The notes: generated from the sequence alone by a model not told the origin. Numbered from the stretch's first letter, positions 1 to 8,714 are shown. The stretch is DNA of 64,000 nucleotides from Tolumonas sp008015085 (GCA_029265125.1 JAJUJX010000001.1:434001-498000), one strand, 5' to 3'. Numbers and translations: made by a program.

Positions 1-1
1 T

Positions 2-1357
2 TGTGCGCGTGCGTTGCTGCAGCAGCATGGTGATAAAACGGTGTGGGTGAACCCGCCTGCGTTACCACTGACCACTGAAGAGATGGATTGGGTCTTTGCT
101 TTGCCATTCCAGCGGGTGCCGCATCCTGCATACAAAGGAGCGAAAATCCCTGCCTATGACATGATCAAGACATCGGTCAATATCATGCGAGGCTGCTTTG
201 GTGGCTGTTCATTCTGCTCTATCACTGAACATGAAGGCCGTCAGATCCAGAGCCGTTCACATGAATCGATCCTGACTGAAATTGAAGAAATCCGCGATAA
301 AGTGCCGGGATTTACCGGCGTGATTTCTGATCTGGGTGGGCCGACCGCTAACATGTACAAATTGCGTTGTAAGAGTCCGCGAGCAGAAGAGACCTGCCGC
401 CGGGCATCTTGCGTGTTCCCGAGTATTTGCCCGCACATGGACACCGACCATACACCGACGATTGAACTGTATCGCAAGGCGCGCGATCTGAAAGGTATAA
501 AGAAAATCCTGATAGCCTCTGGCGTACGTTACGATCTGGCGGTGCAGGATCCGCGTTATGTCCGCGAATTGGTGAAACACCATGTCGGTGGTTATCTGAA
601 AATCGCGCCGGAACATACTGAGGAAGGCCCGTTATCGAAGATGATGAAGCCAGGTATGGGAACGTATTACAAATTTAAAGAACTGTTTGATAAGTATTCG
701 AAAGAAGCCGGTAAAGAGCAGTTCCTGATCCCTTATTTTATTTCTGCTCATCCGGGAACAACGGATGAGGACATGGTGAATCTGGCATTGTGGCTGAAGC
801 AAAACGGCTTCCGCCTCGATCAGGTGCAGAATTTCTATCCGTCGCCGCTGGCGAACGCGACGACCATGTATTACACCGAACTTGATCCGCTGCATAAGGT
901 GGATTACAAGTCAGAGAAGATGTTTGTGGCGAAAGGCGAAATCCGCCGCCGCTTCCACAAAGCAGTACTGCGTTATCATGATCCGGCCAACTGGCCCAAA
1001 CTGCGCGAAGAGTTTCTGGCGCGGGGCTGGGGGCATCTGATTGGTAAAGGGCCGGGCTGTCTTGTCCCTGAAGAGAGCAAAACGCCAAGTCGTCAGCGTC
1101 GGCTGGAGTCTTTGCAAAAATCAGGGCAAATCGCTTTAACCCGTCATCTGCCGATGGATCAGCAGAAACGATCTTCCGCAGAAGGTGGCAAGTCTAAACC
1201 AACGACGCATGCCCGTCCTGGTTCGAATAAAAAACCGGTACTGGCCAAACCGGTGAATGGTAAGCCAGCTACTAAAGCCGCACCGGCGGGTAAAAAATCC
1301 GGCGGCGGAAGTGCATCAGGCAAACGGCAACAAGCCGGGGGTTCACGCGCCCGTTAA
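2..1357 (+). CDS. ygiQ: YgiQ family radical SAM protein (3' part)
   Basis: The reading frame is already open at base 2, so the start lies upstream of the window; about 451 residues of a family member of roughly 700-740 residues are present. The radical-SAM cluster motif CxxxCxxC is visible as RGCFGGCSFCSITEHEGR near residue 60 of this part, which is how the family binds its [4Fe-4S] cluster and S-adenosylmethionine. The central part matches my memory of E. coli YgiQ closely. The last 80 residues are a Lys/Ala/Gly-rich, probably disordered basic tail, also typical. The family's substrate is unknown. The next gene begins 44 bases downstream on the same strand. Confidence 0.93.
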   Translation, partial: CARALLQQHGDKTVWVNPPALPLTTEEMDWVFALPFQRVPHPAYKGAKIPAYDMIKTSVNIMRGCFGGCSFCSITEHEGRQIQSRSHESILTEIEEIRDKVPGFTGVISDLGGPTANMYKLRCKSPRAEETCRRASCVFPSICPHMDTDHTPTIELYRKARDLKGIKKILIASGVRYDLAVQDPRYVRELVKHHVGGYLKIAPEHTEEGPLSKMMKPGMGTYYKFKELFDKYSKEAGKEQFLIPYFISAHPGTTDEDMVNLALWLKQNGFRLDQVQNFYPSPLANATTMYYTELDPLHKVDYKSEKMFVAKGEIRRRFHKAVLRYHDPANWPKLREEFLARGWGHLIGKGPGCLVPEESKTPSRQRRLESLQKSGQIALTRHLPMDQQKRSSAEGGKSKPTTHARPGSNKKPVLAKPVNGKPATKAAPAGKKSGGGSASGKRQQAGGSRAR

Positions 1358-1401
1358 GGGACGCTATGCTGGCAGGCAGGATCACTTTTCAGGACATAAT
1401 G

Positions 1402-1857
1402 ATGCGTAAATGGATGTGCCGCCTGTTACTCACGTCTTGTTGTATATTTTCTTTTGCGGCAGTGGCGGTAGAAGATATAGCATTAACACTGGCGGATCTG
1501 ATGGGTGGCAAGCAGCAATATAACCTGCTGAATCATCAGGTGCTGAATAAGATGATCCGTCAGCAGCCGGAGCTGGCCCGTTATCAGTCAGTCGTCATGG
1601 CCTGGTCAGATGAATGTCTCACCTGGGAGCGGATGCGGGTTGAGCTGGCCCGGACTTATCGCAGTCATTTCAGTGAGCGGGAAATGCATGACATGCTTTT
1701 GTTTTTCCGCACAGCCAGTGGTCAGAAGTATCTGCGGTATGCCCCCTTACTGAAAGATGAAACTGTGCTAATTGGTCAACGGATGGCGCATGAATATCAG
1801 CCTCGGCTGCTGGAGATGCTGCAGCAGGCAAAACAGAAATCACAATCCAGCCACTGA
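1402..1857 (+). CDS. Secreted DUF2059-type protein
   Basis: A small exported protein of about 151 residues. The N-terminus MRKWMCRLLLTSCCIFSFAA is a typical signal peptide, and the region around HFSEREMHDMLLFFRTASG resembles the DUF2059 pattern (a Phe-rich stretch followed by SGQKYL). Its function is unknown; family members are periplasmic. Tandem ATGs occur at 1399 and 1402; the second is better spaced from the AGGA at 1391. The upstream in-frame ATG at 1366 would put charged residues before the signal peptide and is less likely. The 3' end overlaps the convergent EAL gene by 18 bases. Confidence 0.75.
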   Translation: MRKWMCRLLLTSCCIFSFAAVAVEDIALTLADLMGGKQQYNLLNHQVLNKMIRQQPELARYQSVVMAWSDECLTWERMRVELARTYRSHFSEREMHDMLLFFRTASGQKYLRYAPLLKDETVLIGQRMAHEYQPRLLEMLQQAKQKSQSSH

Positions 1858-2742
1858 GGTTAGTTCTTCTAATTCAGCCGCGGTGCTGAAATCAAATCGC
1901 TGATTATCCAGACAATAAATATGTCCCGGAGTGCCTTTGGCCCGGATCTTGGCTGTGCTCAGAGTTGAATGTACCTGTGTCCAGCGTGGTTGTTCCGTCT
2001 GCTCTTCAATGAATAACTCGGTCGGAAATTGTGCTGGCAGAAGTGCTGGTTTTCCAAACAGATAGCCCTGACAGTACTGAATGCCAATGTCACGTGCTGT
2101 CAGATATTCCTCTTTTCGTTCAACGCCTTCCAAAATCATATGACAGCCCAGTTTCCCTGCCAGATCGCAGAGACTGGCGACGAACTGACGTTTAGTCGCA
2201 TCCTGATCGATATTGGCAGCAAAATAGATGTCGAGTTTGACAAAATCTGGCCTCAATTCAGACCAGAGGCGTAGCCCTGAATTACCAGCACCCAGATCAT
2301 CAATGGCGACCATAAAGCCGAGCGATTTTAATGATTTCACGATGCGAATAATGTCATCGCCAGAGGCCGCCGGATGGTTTTCAGTTAATTCAATAACAAT
2401 CAGCAACGGCGACATGCCCGCATTTTGTGCCGTTTCAAGTAATGGTCTAGTACCCAGCGATAGCAAAACGGAAGGTGAAATATTCAGGAATAATTTGCCG
2501 CTTAGCTGGCGTTCAAGAAAGCGCTGCATAGCCAGCGAAATGCACAACAATTCCAACTCCGCCGCTTTATGTTCGCATTCTGCCTGACGAAACAGTTCCA
2601 GCGGTGAGTGCAATAAACTATCAGAAGGACCGCGGCTTAATGCTTCATAACCCAGGACACAGTTCTGACGGTTATCAAAGATAGGCTGAAATAACGTTTG
2701 GATCTGGTTGTTTGCTAAAATAGCATCCAGTTCTGATTTCAC
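1840..2742 (-). CDS. EAL-domain cyclic-di-GMP phosphodiesterase
   Basis: A 300-residue protein made almost entirely of one EAL domain, with no transmembrane segment, GGDEF or obvious sensor domain. Visible catalytic signatures are the EAL motif itself (GYEALSRGP, about residue 29), N in LFLNISP, E in VIELTENHP, the two Asp of IDDLGAG, K in DFVKLDIYF, E in LEGVERKEE and Q in YCQGYLFGKP. All metal- and c-di-GMP-binding residues known for active enzymes appear present, so hydrolysis to pGpG is likely. About 50 extra C-terminal residues follow the domain. The start is GTG (2742), with AGGG upstream. It is divergent from cvpA and its 3' end overlaps the DUF2059 gene. Confidence 0.9.
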   Translation of the reverse strand: MKSELDAILANNQIQTLFQPIFDNRQNCVLGYEALSRGPSDSLLHSPLELFRQAECEHKAAELELLCISLAMQRFLERQLSGKLFLNISPSVLLSLGTRPLLETAQNAGMSPLLIVIELTENHPAASGDDIIRIVKSLKSLGFMVAIDDLGAGNSGLRLWSELRPDFVKLDIYFAANIDQDATKRQFVASLCDLAGKLGCHMILEGVERKEEYLTARDIGIQYCQGYLFGKPALLPAQFPTELFIEEQTEQPRWTQVHSTLSTAKIRAKGTPGHIYCLDNQRFDFSTAAELEELTSVAGL

Positions 2743-2896
2743 AGTTCATAGCCCTGACTGGATTATGTGATGCCAATCATAGTAGTTGGCTCTTGTGACA
2801 ATTTTATTGCGGATTTCATCAGTCCATTATTTTGCAAGCAATGCCATTTCCTCTCTGTTAAAATGCGCGCCAGTTTCATACGTACAGGGAGTTCAT

Positions 2897-3379
2897 GTGG
2901 TCTGGATTGATTACGCAATCATGGCGGTGATAGGTTTATCATCCCTGATCAGTCTGATCCGTGGTTTCGTTAAGGAAGCCCTTTCTCTGGTAACCTGGTT
3001 TGCCGCATTCTTTGTCGCCAGCCGTTTCTTTGGCGATTTATCCGTATTTTTTACCTCTGTTTCCGATAGCATGGTGCGCAATGGCATGGCCATCGCAGCA
3101 TTGTTTGTTGCAACTCTGATCGTTGGTGCCATAGTTAACTACGTGGTCAGCGTATTAGTTAATAAAACCGGTTTGTCCGGTACAGATCGGGTATTAGGGA
3201 TCTGTTTCGGTGCCATTCGTGGCGTTTTGATCGTCAGCGCGTTGCTGTTTTTTATGGATACGTTTACCAGTGCACATGATGCAATCTGGTGGAAGCAGTC
3301 CGTACTCATTCCAGAATTTGGTGTTGTGGTGAACTGGTTTTTTGAGTTCATGAAACACTCATCAAGTTTTATTAAATAA
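2897..3379 (+). CDS. cvpA: CvpA membrane protein
   Basis: A 160-residue integral membrane protein with four predicted hydrophobic segments, matching CvpA (colicin V production protein) from its first residues (MVWIDYAIMAVIGLSSL, TGLSGTDRVLG). I chose the GTG at 2897: AGGGAG lies five bases upstream and the protein then begins exactly like the E. coli homologue; longer in-frame starts add an unrelated N-terminus. CvpA is needed for colicin V secretion and for envelope stress tolerance in enterics; its molecular activity is not established. It precedes purF by 68 bases, the same order as in E. coli, suggesting one transcript. Confidence 0.95.
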   Translation: MVWIDYAIMAVIGLSSLISLIRGFVKEALSLVTWFAAFFVASRFFGDLSVFFTSVSDSMVRNGMAIAALFVATLIVGAIVNYVVSVLVNKTGLSGTDRVLGICFGAIRGVLIVSALLFFMDTFTSAHDAIWWKQSVLIPEFGVVVNWFFEFMKHSSSFIK

Positions 3380-3392
3380 ATGAGCTAATTCG

Positions 3393-3414
3393 CCCGGCTT
3401 TGCCGGAGGATACT
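3393..3414 (+). repeat. Short CCGGC-TTT-GCCGG repeat unit, copy 1
   Basis: Between cvpA and purF lies a small hairpin (CCGGC, loop TTT, GCCGG) followed by AGGATACT. The same 22 bases recur at 36524-36545. With no U-run after it, it is not an obvious terminator on this strand; it could stabilise the cvpA mRNA 3' end or be a small dispersed palindromic unit. Confidence 0.6.
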
Positions 3415-3447
3415 CACTGATTATTGGCATTTCGAGGAAGAAAAGAG

Positions 3448-4974
3448 ATGTGTGGTATTGTCGGCATTGTTGGCACGAGTTCTGTCAATCAGGCCTTATA
3501 TGATTCACTGACGGTGTTACAGCACCGCGGGCAGGACGCCGCAGGGATCGTGACTATCAGCGATAACACGTTCAAGCAGCGTAAAGCCAATGGTCTGGTT
3601 AAAGATGTGTTTGAAACACGTCACATGCAACGTCTGAAAGGCAATATTGGTATCGGCCATGTGCGGTATCCGACTGCCGGAAGTTCCAGTGCGGCAGAGG
3701 CTCAGCCATTTTATGTAAATTCACCATTTGGTATTGCGCTGGCGCACAACGGTAACCTGACCAATGCCAAAGAGCTGCGAGAACTGCAGACCAGACAAAC
3801 CCGCCGTCATATCAATACTACCTCCGACTCAGAAGTGCTGCTGAATACGTTTGCTTATGAGCTGGATAAAACCGAAGGCACTGAGTTATCAGCTGACGAC
3901 ATTTTTGCTGCTGTGAGCCGTGTGCATGCTGAGATCCGTGGTGCTTATGCTGTTGTTGCGGTGATCATCGGTCATGGTCTGGTTGCTTTCCGTGATCCAA
4001 ACGGTATTCGCCCTCTGGTATTAGGCCGTCGTAAATCAGAAGATATTGCTGGTCGTTACGAATATATGCTGGCGTCAGAAAGTGTTGCACTGGATGTGCA
4101 GGGCTTTGAGGTGATGCGCGATGTTGAACCGGGTGAAGCGGTATTTATCTCTGCTGCTGGTGAACTGTTCACTAAACAATGTGCTGCGAATCCAGATCAC
4201 TGCCCGTGTATTTTTGAATACGTTTATTTTGCCCGTCCTGACTCTTTCATCGATAAAGTGTCTGTCTATGCTGCTCGAGTGCACATGGGCCAGAAACTGG
4301 GGCAGAAAATTGCCCGTGAGTGGAAGGATCTGGATATTGACGTGGTTATCCCGATTCCTGAAACCTCTTGTGATATTGCGCTGGAAATCGCGCAGATCCT
4401 GGGTAAACCATACCGTCAGGGTTTTGTGAAAAACCGTTATATCGGCCGTACCTTCATTATGCCGGGCCAGACTCAACGTAAAAAATCCGTCCGCAACAAG
4501 CTGAACGCGATCTCTTCTGAATTCAAAGGTAAAAACGTACTACTGGTGGATGATTCCATTGTGCGTGGTACTACTTCTGCGCAGATTGTTGATATGGCGC
4601 GAGAAGCCGGTGCGAAGAAGGTTTATTTCGCCTCAGCAGCACCGGAAATTCGTTTCCCGAACGTTTACGGTATTGATATGCCGGTTGCCAGCGAGCTGAT
4701 TGCATATGGGCGTGAAGTCGATGAAATCAGCCAGCTGATCCGTGCTGATGGTCTGATTTATCAGGATCTGGCGGATCTGGAAGCGGCGGTTCGTGAATGT
4801 AATCCGGAAATTAAGCAGTTTGAAACATCCGTGTTCAACGGCAAATATATCACCGGGGACATTAACGAAACTTATCTCTCTTATCTGAATAATCTGCGTA
4901 ACGACGATGCGAAAGCAGATCGTGAATGGAGCGAAGCCACCGCAGATTTAGAGCTGTATAACGGCGAAAATTAA
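3448..4974 (+). CDS. purF: Amidophosphoribosyltransferase
   Basis: PurF (508 residues; E. coli 505) catalyses the first step of de novo purine synthesis: PRPP plus glutamine gives 5-phosphoribosylamine. The protein begins MCGIVGIVG; Cys2 becomes the N-terminal nucleophile of the Ntn-type glutaminase domain (residues 2-235, with RYPTAG and HNGNLTN visible). The C-terminal phosphoribosyltransferase domain carries the PRPP loop VLLVDDSIVRGTTS. The start at 3448 is fixed by the requirement for Cys2; a 24-base in-frame extension upstream is not translated in the family. It sits directly downstream of cvpA and is followed by a strong bidirectional terminator. Confidence 0.98.
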   Translation: MCGIVGIVGTSSVNQALYDSLTVLQHRGQDAAGIVTISDNTFKQRKANGLVKDVFETRHMQRLKGNIGIGHVRYPTAGSSSAAEAQPFYVNSPFGIALAHNGNLTNAKELRELQTRQTRRHINTTSDSEVLLNTFAYELDKTEGTELSADDIFAAVSRVHAEIRGAYAVVAVIIGHGLVAFRDPNGIRPLVLGRRKSEDIAGRYEYMLASESVALDVQGFEVMRDVEPGEAVFISAAGELFTKQCAANPDHCPCIFEYVYFARPDSFIDKVSVYAARVHMGQKLGQKIAREWKDLDIDVVIPIPETSCDIALEIAQILGKPYRQGFVKNRYIGRTFIMPGQTQRKKSVRNKLNAISSEFKGKNVLLVDDSIVRGTTSAQIVDMAREAGAKKVYFASAAPEIRFPNVYGIDMPVASELIAYGREVDEISQLIRADGLIYQDLADLEAAVRECNPEIKQFETSVFNGKYITGDINETYLSYLNNLRNDDAKADREWSEATADLELYNGEN

Positions 4975-4981
4975 TGATGTT

Positions 4982-5013
4982 ACAGAGCCCCTGATGAAGG
5001 GGCTCTGTCTTTT
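4982..5013. terminator. Bidirectional terminator between purF and cowN
   Basis: A ten-base-pair stem ACAGAGCCCC/GGGGCTCTGT with a seven-base loop, followed by CTTTT on the plus strand. It lies between convergent purF and cowN and ends at the cowN stop codon. Confidence 0.85.
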
Positions 5014-5330
5014 CAGCAACACTCAATTTCGACCAAATCCAGCAGCGCCAGTGCTTCTTCATCTTCATACAACTCAAACAGTTCTCTGATCTGATTTAAG
5101 TTACTGTGGATCAGAAACAGATCATCGGGTTTAGGGCCGCTACCACCTTCCGCTTTTTGCTTGAAATATTCCCAGAACTTGTTGGTTTTCTCTGGAGTAT
5201 CGATATGACGCCGGATACAAGACATCAAAATCCGGGCATTACCATCACAATCAATGCCATCAAACGAGATATAACGGTCAGTGGTGCTGGTCGATTTTGT
5301 CTCTTTTTTTTGTTTACAACTGCAGGGCAT
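5013..5330 (-). CDS. cowN: CowN-like nitrogenase CO-protection protein
   Basis: A 105-residue cytoplasmic protein. From residue 16 onward it resembles CowN (TDRYISFDGIDCDGNARILM, RRHID, FWEYF, LHSNLNQIRELFE, EEALALLDLVEIECC), a small protein that sustains N2 fixation in the presence of carbon monoxide by protecting nitrogenase. It carries extra N-terminal residues with a Cys pair (PCSCKQKK) compared with the usual 90-95 residues. The start at 5330 is supported by GAGGAA 8-13 bases upstream; an in-frame extension to 5444 lacks support. No nif gene is in the window. The identification is from remembered family sequences. Confidence 0.82.
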   Translation of the reverse strand: MPCSCKQKKETKSTSTTDRYISFDGIDCDGNARILMSCIRRHIDTPEKTNKFWEYFKQKAEGGSGPKPDDLFLIHSNLNQIRELFELYEDEEALALLDLVEIECC

Positions 5331-5488
5331 AAGATCATTCCTCGGATAATAAATAAACAGGAATGGCCAGCGCTGAACATTGTCAGTTTCCGGTAAAAAT
5401 GAAGCAAAACTGACATGAGTGATCAGAGAATAAGGGGCTGGCACATGATTTCACAGAGCTCCTGCGTGATCTGTGCCAGTTTGCAGCT

Positions 5489-6268
5489 TCAACCCAAAGT
5501 AGCATCCAGCAGCATCATGATAATAAAACCGGCTATCAGTGAGAACGTTGCTAAATGTTCATAGCCGCGGCGATGGGTTTCGGGAATGATTTCATGGCTG
5601 ATCACAAACAACATGGCGCCAGCTGCGAGACCCAGCATGCAAGGCAGCATGGCAACAGAAACACTACCCAGTGAGGCACCAATCAAACCTCCAACCGGTT
5701 CAACCAGACCTGTGAGAGCAGCGATCACAAAGGCATTAAATCGGCTGTAATTGATGGCCAATAAAGATGCGGCAACAGCGAGACCTTCCGGTAAATTCTG
5801 CAGGCCGATCCCGGTTGCGAGAGAAATTCCGTTAGCGGAATTGCTGCCGGCAAAGGCAACACCGACGGCCATTCCTTCCGGAAAGTTATGCAGTGTAATC
5901 GCCATGATAAACAGCCAGATCTTACGCATTTTGGAGGCCATTTCATTATCGGTACCCATAATGAAATGTTCATGTGGCAGATGCTGGTGTAACAACCAGA
6001 GCCCGATTGCGCCCAATAAAATACCGCTACTAACCAGTAATACGCCTGCAAAGGTGGAATGTGTTAATGCTTCAGCATGTTCCAGTGCTGGTAACAGCAA
6101 AGAAAAGAAGGTTGCAGCCAGCATGATCCCCGCTGCAACACTCAGTAAGGCATCTTCCATTCTGGCAGATAGCTGACGGAAGACAAAAACACCGCTGGCA
6201 CCTGCGGCAGTACCAATACCACCAGCTACAAAACTGGCCAGTAGTCCGGCCCAGATTGCTTGATTCAT
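5489..6268 (-). CDS. ZIP-family divalent metal transporter
   Basis: A 259-residue inner-membrane protein with about eight hydrophobic segments. The ZIP metal-site motifs are clear: HNFPEG in the fourth and QNLPEG in the fifth membrane helices, plus HEIIPETHRRG near the C-terminus. This is the GufA/ZupT-like branch, which imports Zn2+ and other divalent metals such as Fe2+ or Mn2+. A cytoplasmic loop with HQHLPHEHFIMG provides extra His residues. The start has AGGAG five bases upstream. It lies 50 bases downstream of dps on the same strand, so co-transcription with this iron-storage protein is possible. Confidence 0.9.
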   Translation of the reverse strand: MNQAIWAGLLASFVAGGIGTAAGASGVFVFRQLSARMEDALLSVAAGIMLAATFFSLLLPALEHAEALTHSTFAGVLLVSSGILLGAIGLWLLHQHLPHEHFIMGTDNEMASKMRKIWLFIMAITLHNFPEGMAVGVAFAGSNSANGISLATGIGLQNLPEGLAVAASLLAINYSRFNAFVIAALTGLVEPVGGLIGASLGSVSVAMLPCMLGLAAGAMLFVISHEIIPETHRRGYEHLATFSLIAGFIIMMLLDATLG

Positions 6269-6318
6269 TAATACTCCTGTTGAATCGGGTTATTCAGGCC
6301 GGATCAATATATGCCGTT

Positions 6319-6795
6319 TTATTCCAGCAGACTACGCAGCATCCATGCAGTTTTTTCGTGTAACTGGATACGTTGTGTCAGCAGATCTGCTGATGCTTCA
6401 TCACCTGCTTTTTCAATGAGAGGGAACAGCGAACGGGCTGTGCGTACTACGGCTTCTTGGCCAGCGACCAGATTTTTGATCATCTCTTGGGCTTTCGGTA
6501 CTCCATCGTCTTCCGGGATCACCGTCAGTTTGGCAAATTCTTTGTAGGTGCCCGGTGCAAATACACCCAGTGCACGAATACGTTCTGCGATGAGATCGAC
6601 GGCCAGTGATAACTCGGTATATTGAGTTTCAAACATCAGGTGCAATGTATTGAACATCGGGCCGGTGACGTTCCAGTGGTAGTAATGGGTTTTCAGATAC
6701 AAGGTATAGCTGTCAGCCAGAAAGCGGGAAAGGCCTGCAGCAATTTCCAGACGGTCTTTTTCTTCAATACCGATATCAATAGGTTGATGTGACAT
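6319..6795 (-). CDS. dps: Dps ferritin-like DNA-protection protein
   Basis: A 158-residue Dps/miniferritin. The ferroxidase-site signature is intact: LYLKTHYYHWNVTGPMF followed by LHLMFETQYTEL. Such proteins form dodecamers that oxidise Fe2+ with H2O2, store the iron and shield DNA. The N-terminal tail (MSHQPIDIGIEEKDR) is short and acidic, without the Lys-rich tail E. coli Dps uses for DNA binding, so iron and peroxide detoxification may be the main role (inference). AAGGAG stands upstream of the ATG. A ZIP transporter follows. Confidence 0.93.
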   Translation of the reverse strand: MSHQPIDIGIEEKDRLEIAAGLSRFLADSYTLYLKTHYYHWNVTGPMFNTLHLMFETQYTELSLAVDLIAERIRALGVFAPGTYKEFAKLTVIPEDDGVPKAQEMIKNLVAGQEAVVRTARSLFPLIEKAGDEASADLLTQRIQLHEKTAWMLRSLLE

Positions 6796-6993
6796 GTTGC
6801 GCTCCTTGATTGTATTTGAAAATCTGAACCAGTAGCGGGCGATTGCCCGTGCTATGTATTCAGAATAGGGTTAAACCGGCCGCATATCCAATTGAAAATA
6901 TGGAATGTTTTGATTGGTTTAACCTATCAATTAACGGAAGGAGGGGGCAACCAGAATTGAGAATTATTCAGGTTGCCGGTAATAAATTCAGAC

Positions 6994-7407
6994 TCAGATC
7001 TCAGAATGTTTGTCTTTGGTATCTGATTCATAAGGAAAACGTAAATGACCATATCTGATTGCCAGAACGGTCAATGCCAGTAGAAACGCACTGGCAGAAA
7101 CCCCGACTAACTGCCAGGCATCCATCGATTTCATATCCAGTATCAGATAACGCGCCAGCGCGACAATAGCGATATAAAGCGGAATTCGGATAGGCATTTT
7201 CCCGGATTCCAAATACATCGATACCATCGCCAGCACTTCCAGATAGATGAACATCAGCAGTAGGTCAGCGAGAGCTACTTTTTGCAGGCTAATCATTGAA
7301 AAGACTTCTGTGCCAATCGCAAAAATACTGGCAATCGCGATGATCATCAGGCCGATATTCTGGGCGCCATCAAGCAGAGCTCTGATCAGGCTATTAATTT
7401 TTCTCAT
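6994..7407 (-). CDS. psiE: PsiE family membrane protein
   Basis: About 137 residues with four predicted transmembrane helices. The pattern LMFIYLEVLAMVSMYLESGKMPIRIPLYIAIVALAR, with charged residues inside membrane segments, is characteristic of PsiE, the phosphate-starvation-inducible protein of unknown function. The ATG at 7407 gives the usual family length; an upstream in-frame ATG at 7485 adds an unrelated stretch. No pho box is convincing in the upstream 170 bases, so phosphate control cannot be claimed. It is divergent from gntR. Confidence 0.82.
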   Translation of the reverse strand: MRKINSLIRALLDGAQNIGLMIIAIASIFAIGTEVFSMISLQKVALADLLLMFIYLEVLAMVSMYLESGKMPIRIPLYIAIVALARYLILDMKSMDAWQLVGVSASAFLLALTVLAIRYGHLRFPYESDTKDKHSEI

Positions 7408-7539
7408 TATATTATCCGTTTTGTGTCTGTGCTTAATGTCACAATATAAGCATATTATTTTAAATTTGTTAATTATGTGTAACAACTCGGTTTAAATGAA
7501 GGCGAATAACCGTTATTTCGTAGTCGCTGATAACAGAGT

Positions 7540-7565
7540 TTGTTATGTTACAAGTAACATAACAA
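7540..7565. promoter_or_regulatory. GntR operator upstream of gntR
   Basis: An almost perfect 26-base palindrome: 12-base arms around a central AA, with ATGTTAC at 7545 and GTAACAT ending at 7560. The half-site matches those in the gntK-gntT intergenic region. It ends 18 bases before the gntR start codon, so it probably mediates autorepression. Confidence 0.85.
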
Positions 7566-7583
7566 TTCCGGATTTTAAGAAAA

Positions 7584-8585
7584 ATGAGCACAAAACCCCG
7601 CCGGCCTACGCTGCAGGATGTCGCTGATCGCGTTGGCATCACCAAAATGACAGTCAGTCGGTATCTGAAAGATCCTGCGCTGGTTTCAGCAGCGGTACAG
7701 GAAAAAATCGCTGTCGCACTGGATGAACTGGGGTATATCCCCAACCGGGCTCCTGACTTGCTGTCGAACGCCAAAAGCAAAGCGATTGGTGTCTTACTGC
7801 CTTCGTTGACTAACCAGGTATTTGCCGAGGTGATCCGCGGGGTTGAGGCCATTACTGAACCGGCGGGTTATCAGACGATGCTGGCTCACTATGGTTACAG
7901 CTCTGACGTGGAGCAGGAACGCATCGCATCACTATTGTCGTACCATGTGGATGGGCTGATCCTGTCAGAAAGTTATCACACGGAGCGTACGTTGCGGATG
8001 CTCCAGACGGCGGGTATTCCGGTCATTGAGATCATGGATTCTCGTTCCCCCGTTATTGAACAGGCCGTCGGTTTTGATAACGCAGCTGCCTGTTATGCTA
8101 TGACAGAGCTGATGTTACAGAAAGGCTATCAACGTATTGTCTATTTCGGTGCCCGGATGGATGTGCGTACTAAACTGAAAATGGAAGGTTATGCCGCCGC
8201 TATGCAGGCTCACGGGCTGAAGCCAATCAGTATGTCGACAGATGCGGCCTCTTCTTTTTCGCTAGGGGCCAAGCTGTTGCAAGAAGCTCGTCAACGCTAT
8301 CCAGATATGGACGGGGTGATCTGTACCAATGATGACCTGGCAGTGGGTGCTATTTTCGAATGCCAACGGCTGGGTATCAAAATCCCTGAGCAGATCGGTA
8401 TCGCGGGTTTCCATGGCCATGATATTGGTCAGGCGATGGTGCCTAAGCTAGCAAGCGTGATTACACCGCGTGAAGCAATAGGCCGGATTGCGGCCGAACA
8501 GTTATTAGCGCGGATTAATGGTTCAGTATTAACAGAACCTGTGATTGATTTAGGTTTTGAGCTGTCGGCAGGGCAGAGTATTTAG
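7584..8585 (+). CDS. gntR: Gluconate operon repressor, LacI family
   Basis: A 333-residue LacI-family regulator that closely resembles E. coli GntR. The helix-turn-helix is at residues 9-30 (TLQDVADRVGITKMTVSRYL), the hinge continues through NRAPDLLSNAKSKAIGVLLPS, and the effector domain contains TNQVFAEVIRGVE and the GFHGHDIGQ segment shared with GntR. It should repress gluconate uptake and Entner-Doudoroff genes until gluconate is present. Palindromic operators lie immediately upstream and between gntK and gntT, 4 kb away. It is transcribed toward the convergent gntK-edd-eda operon. Confidence 0.95.
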   Translation: MSTKPRRPTLQDVADRVGITKMTVSRYLKDPALVSAAVQEKIAVALDELGYIPNRAPDLLSNAKSKAIGVLLPSLTNQVFAEVIRGVEAITEPAGYQTMLAHYGYSSDVEQERIASLLSYHVDGLILSESYHTERTLRMLQTAGIPVIEIMDSRSPVIEQAVGFDNAAACYAMTELMLQKGYQRIVYFGARMDVRTKLKMEGYAAAMQAHGLKPISMSTDAASSFSLGAKLLQEARQRYPDMDGVICTNDDLAVGAIFECQRLGIKIPEQIGIAGFHGHDIGQAMVPKLASVITPREAIGRIAAEQLLARINGSVLTEPVIDLGFELSAGQSI

Positions 8586-8606
8586 GTTTTTATTTTCTGT
8601 TCAGTA

Positions 8607-8714
8607 GACAGCTGTAGGCAATAAAACACGGACACGCTGTAAATCCATCCCTGGACGCTCGGGCGGCGGCATCCTTGCCGCCGACGGTCCGCTTATTTAT
8701 TACCTACAACTGTC
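8607..8714. repeat. Stem-loop intergenic repeat with conserved core, copy 1
   Basis: A 108-base element between convergent gntR and eda. Its 19-base outer arms (8607-8625 and 8696-8714) are complementary with two mismatches; inside lie the core GACACGCTGTAAATCCATCC and a hairpin CGGCGGCA-TCCT-TGCCGCCG (8664-8683). The core and the inner hairpin recur at 30358-30446 with different outer arms. It may act as a transcript boundary for both genes. Confidence 0.75.

Noticed and set aside
2786..2896. PurR box upstream of cvpA-purF
   Set aside because: TTTGCAAGCAATGCC at about 2831-2845 resembles half of a PurR site only; the second half does not match, so no operator is claimed.
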